A stretch of 6,431 bases of DNA, taken from NCBI GenBank assembly GCA_945227095.1, contig CALYOC010000046.1, positions 1 through 6,431 on the forward strand, in the 5' to 3' direction. Shown in pieces: positions 4,729-6,431 of the stretch. This stretch comes from an uncultured Clostridia bacterium. Lineage in GTDB: Bacteria; Bacillota; Clostridia; Oscillospirales; Acutalibacteraceae. The position numbers and the translations under genes were made by a program. Position 1 is the first letter of the stretch. Each line of letters opens with the position of its first letter. The notes beneath the pieces were generated by a model. It did not search any database and was not told the DNA's origin. It saw nothing but the letters and a program-made list of their open reading frames with translations.

Positions 4729-6210
4729 ATGGAAAAGATGTTAAGCGCAGTTACCCTCGCCGAAAAGATAAAGAGTAAAGAAATCAAGGTCAGCGAGGTT
4801 ATCGACTTTGTTGAAAATAATGTAAATCGTACTGATAAGGTATTAAATTGTTATACCGTATTCGATTCTCAAAAGGCGCGCGAGCGCGCCGAGGTCATTC
4901 AGCGGAAGATTGACAGGGGCGAGGTTGCCTCTCCTCTTGCCGGGATACCGATAGGTATTAAGGATAATATATGTTCAAAGGGAGAGCTCACAACCTGCTC
5001 GTCAAAGATTTTGTCCGGATTCAGACCGCCTTATAACGCAACGGTTATCGAGCGGCTCAACGATGCGGATATGATTACTTTGGGTAAGCTCAATATGGAC
5101 GAGTTTGCAATGGGCTCAACTACCGAGACCTCGTTTTACGGTCCGACTAAAAACCCTTGGGATATTCAGCGTGTCCCCGGTGGCTCGTCGGGCGGCTCTG
5201 CCGCCGCTGTTGCGGGGGGAGAGGCGGTTTGTGCGGTGGGCTCCGCCACCGGCGGCGCAATCCGTCAGCCTGCGGCTTTTTGCGGAGTGACAGGACTTAA
5301 ACCGACATACGGCAGCGTTTCTCGGTACGGACTTATCGCGTACGCTTCGAGTTTGGACCAAATCGGACCGCTCGCACAGGACGCATTGGACGCGGCGGCG
5401 GTGTATTCCGTAATAAGCGGTAGGGATTCAACGGACGGAACAAGTATGGAGTTTACTCCGCTTGATTACAGCGCGGTTGAGAGCGCCGATGTCAAGGGTA
5501 AGAAAATCGGTATTCCCGAGCAGTATTTCGGTGACGGCTTGAATTCCGAGGTGGCGCAGGCGGTTATGTCTGTTGCAGAGGTTCTCGAGAGCCGCGGAGC
5601 GATTGTGGAGCGTTTTCAAATGCCGATTGCCGAGTACGCCATTCCGACATACTATATCATCGCCTGTGCGGAAGCGTGCTCAAATCTTTCAAGGTTTGAC
5701 GGAATTAAGTACGGCTATTCCTGCGAGAGTGCAGAGGATTTGCTCGATGTCTATGTCAAATCCCGAAGCGAGGGCTTCGGATACGAGGTTAAAAAGCGTA
5801 TAATGCTCGGAAACTTTGTGTTGTCGAGCGGATATTATGACGCGTACTATAACAAGGCGCTTCAGGTGAAGGCGCAGATAATTTCCGCGTTCAATGAAGC
5901 CTTCGAAAGATACGATATGATTTTAGGGCCGGTAGCGCCCACGACGGCGTTGAAAATGGGGGAGAACCTCTCCAATCCGCTTCAGATGTACTTGGGTGAT
6001 ATTTACACCGTTATGATAAATATTGCGGGACTTCCCTCGGTGTCCGTGCCCTGCGGCTTCGACAAGAGCGGACTCCCGATAGGAGCGCAGATTATCGGCA
6101 AACCCTTCGGTGAAGAGCAGATTTTGAGTGCGGCTCACGCGTTTCAGCTTGACACCGATCACCATTTAAAAAGACCTAAAAGCCCTGTGGCAGACGAGAA
6201 GGAGGGTTAA
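4729..6210 (+). CDS. gatA: Aspartyl/glutamyl-tRNA amidotransferase subunit A, with catalytic Ser replaced by Ala as read
   Basis: GatA (493 residues, full family length) is the glutaminase of GatCAB: it frees ammonia from glutamine, which is channelled to GatB to amidate Glu-tRNA(Gln) or Asp-tRNA(Asn). Amidase-signature motifs appear in order: GIPIGIKDN with catalytic Lys78, NMDEFAMGSTTE (122-133), GGSSGGSAAA with the cis-Ser Ser153, LKPTYG (190-195), SSLDQIGP (207-214), SRSEGFGYEVKKRIMLG, and AGLPSVSVPCGF. Using the one-residue offset from S. aureus GatA, the glutamine-binding Arg357 and Asp424 are present. The nucleophile, normally the last Ser of GSDTGGS, is Ala177 (GCA, 5257-5259), and the Asp of the same motif is Ala173 (GCC, 5245-5247). 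As written this subunit should lack glutaminase activity. Nearby changes (Gly163, Cys168, Val170) are also unusual, so a local base-calling problem must be considered. AAGGAG (4715-4720) supports the start; M4 is a less likely alternative. Confidence 0.95.
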   Translation: MEKMLSAVTLAEKIKSKEIKVSEVIDFVENNVNRTDKVLNCYTVFDSQKARERAEVIQRKIDRGEVASPLAGIPIGIKDNICSKGELTTCSSKILSGFRPPYNATVIERLNDADMITLGKLNMDEFAMGSTTETSFYGPTKNPWDIQRVPGGSSGGSAAAVAGGEAVCAVGSATGGAIRQPAAFCGVTGLKPTYGSVSRYGLIAYASSLDQIGPLAQDALDAAAVYSVISGRDSTDGTSMEFTPLDYSAVESADVKGKKIGIPEQYFGDGLNSEVAQAVMSVAEVLESRGAIVERFQMPIAEYAIPTYYIIACAEACSNLSRFDGIKYGYSCESAEDLLDVYVKSRSEGFGYEVKKRIMLGNFVLSSGYYDAYYNKALQVKAQIISAFNEAFERYDMILGPVAPTTALKMGENLSNPLQMYLGDIYTVMINIAGLPSVSVPCGFDKSGLPIGAQIIGKPFGEEQILSAAHAFQLDTDHHLKRPKSPVADEKEG

Positions 6211-6213
6211 GTG

Positions 6214-6431
6214 ATGGCAACTGAATTTGAAACCGTAATCGGTCTTGAAGTTCACACCGAGCTCTCCACCGATACCAAGATATTCTGCGGCTGCACAACG
6301 CAGTTCGGCGGCGAGCCCAACACCCATGTGTGCGAGATTTGTTCGGGTATGCCCGGAACACTGCCCGTTGTGAACAAAAAGGTTGTTGAATACGCCGTCA
6401 GAACGGGAATTGCAACTAACTGTACTATTAC
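6214..6431 (+). CDS. gatB: Aspartyl/glutamyl-tRNA amidotransferase subunit B, 5' part
   Basis: The first 72 codons of GatB are present; the family is about 475-500 residues, so the gene runs off the window. GatB binds the misacylated tRNA, phosphorylates its Glu or Asp side chain with ATP and adds ammonia from GatA. The N-terminus shows [13 protein letters not shown] (5-17), the four zinc-binding cysteines Cys25, Cys27, Cys40 and Cys43 (KIFCGC ... HVCEIC), EPNT (34-37) and [12 protein letters not shown] (45-56), all as in the family. GTG at 6211 and ATG at 6214 are adjacent in-frame starts; AAGGAGG (6199-6205) is eight bases from the ATG and five from the GTG, so the ATG is preferred. The gap to the gatA stop is only three bases, and the ribosome binding site lies inside the gatA 3' end, indicating coupled translation. 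Confidence 0.96.
   Translation, partial: MATEFETVIGLEVHTELSTDTKIFCGCTTQFGGEPNTHVCEICSGMPGTLPVVNKKVVEYAVRTGIATNCTI

Noticed and set aside
4866..4895. Short GCGCGCGAGCGCGC palindrome in gatA as a regulatory hairpin
   Set aside because: It encodes the in-frame residues KARERAE of a conserved helix and lies well inside the gene; chance from Ala/Arg codons is sufficient.
5116..5361. Antisense 81-codon reading frame opposite gatA, and other long minus-strand frames across the window
   Set aside because: They mirror conserved coding sequence in other frames, have no ribosome binding sites or recognisable protein motifs, and arise from codon bias of the + strand genes.
6211..6213. GTG as the gatB start
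   Set aside because: The adjacent in-frame ATG at 6214 has better spacing (8 bases) from AAGGAGG and is the stronger start codon.
1..6431. A previously undescribed multi-gene system, defence island or mobile element
   Set aside because: All genes belong to well-known families in ordinary operons; no transposase, integrase, phage gene, CRISPR repeat or unexplained gene cluster is present.

Overview
This window looks like a stretch of a low-to-moderate GC Gram-positive genome, most likely a Clostridia (Oscillospirales-like) gut bacterium. The signs are strong AGGAGG-type ribosome binding sites, TTGACA/TATAAT promoters, a short lipoprotein signal with an LAGC lipobox, compact operons with U-tract terminators, and a gatCAB operon. 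Placement below class level is inference. All genes are on the + strand.

Layout. Bases 1-48 are not genomic: they are an Illumina Nextera library end (P5 tail, 8-base index, transposase adapter with the 19-bp mosaic end). Genomic sequence starts at base 49, inside the 3' part of a MalK/UgpC/MsmX-type sugar importer ATPase gene that ends at 556 and is followed by a perfect hairpin terminator (621-650). A 272-bp intergenic region carries a TTGCAAGT inverted repeat and a good promoter (860-888). It drives a three-gene polar amino-acid ABC importer: lipoprotein substrate-binding protein (923-1708), permease (1910-2665) and ATPase (2634-3392). A terminator-like hairpin sits between the binding-protein gene and the permease gene, probably letting the binding protein be made in excess. 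Permease and ATPase genes overlap by 32 bp.

Next comes a monocistronic MgtC/SapB-family membrane protein (3584-4324) with its own promoter, a repeated element placed over that promoter, and a long hairpin in the untranslated leader. A strong terminator follows, with the gatCAB promoter packed against it. gatC (4429-4716), gatA (4729-6210) and the start of gatB (6214 to the window end) encode the tRNA-dependent amidotransferase that makes Gln-tRNA(Gln) and/or Asn-tRNA(Asn) by transamidation.

The most striking observation is in GatA. The protein is otherwise very well conserved and full length, but the amidase signature reads GSATGGAIRQP where the family has GSDTGGSIRQP, so the catalytic nucleophile serine is alanine and a conserved aspartate is also lost. 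Several neighbouring substitutions within about 60 bp can all be explained by changes to G (or A to C, which is T to G on the other strand). A local sequencing error is therefore a serious alternative to a truly inactive glutaminase subunit. I see no CRISPR array, tRNA, rRNA, insertion sequence, phage gene or obviously new multi-gene system here.
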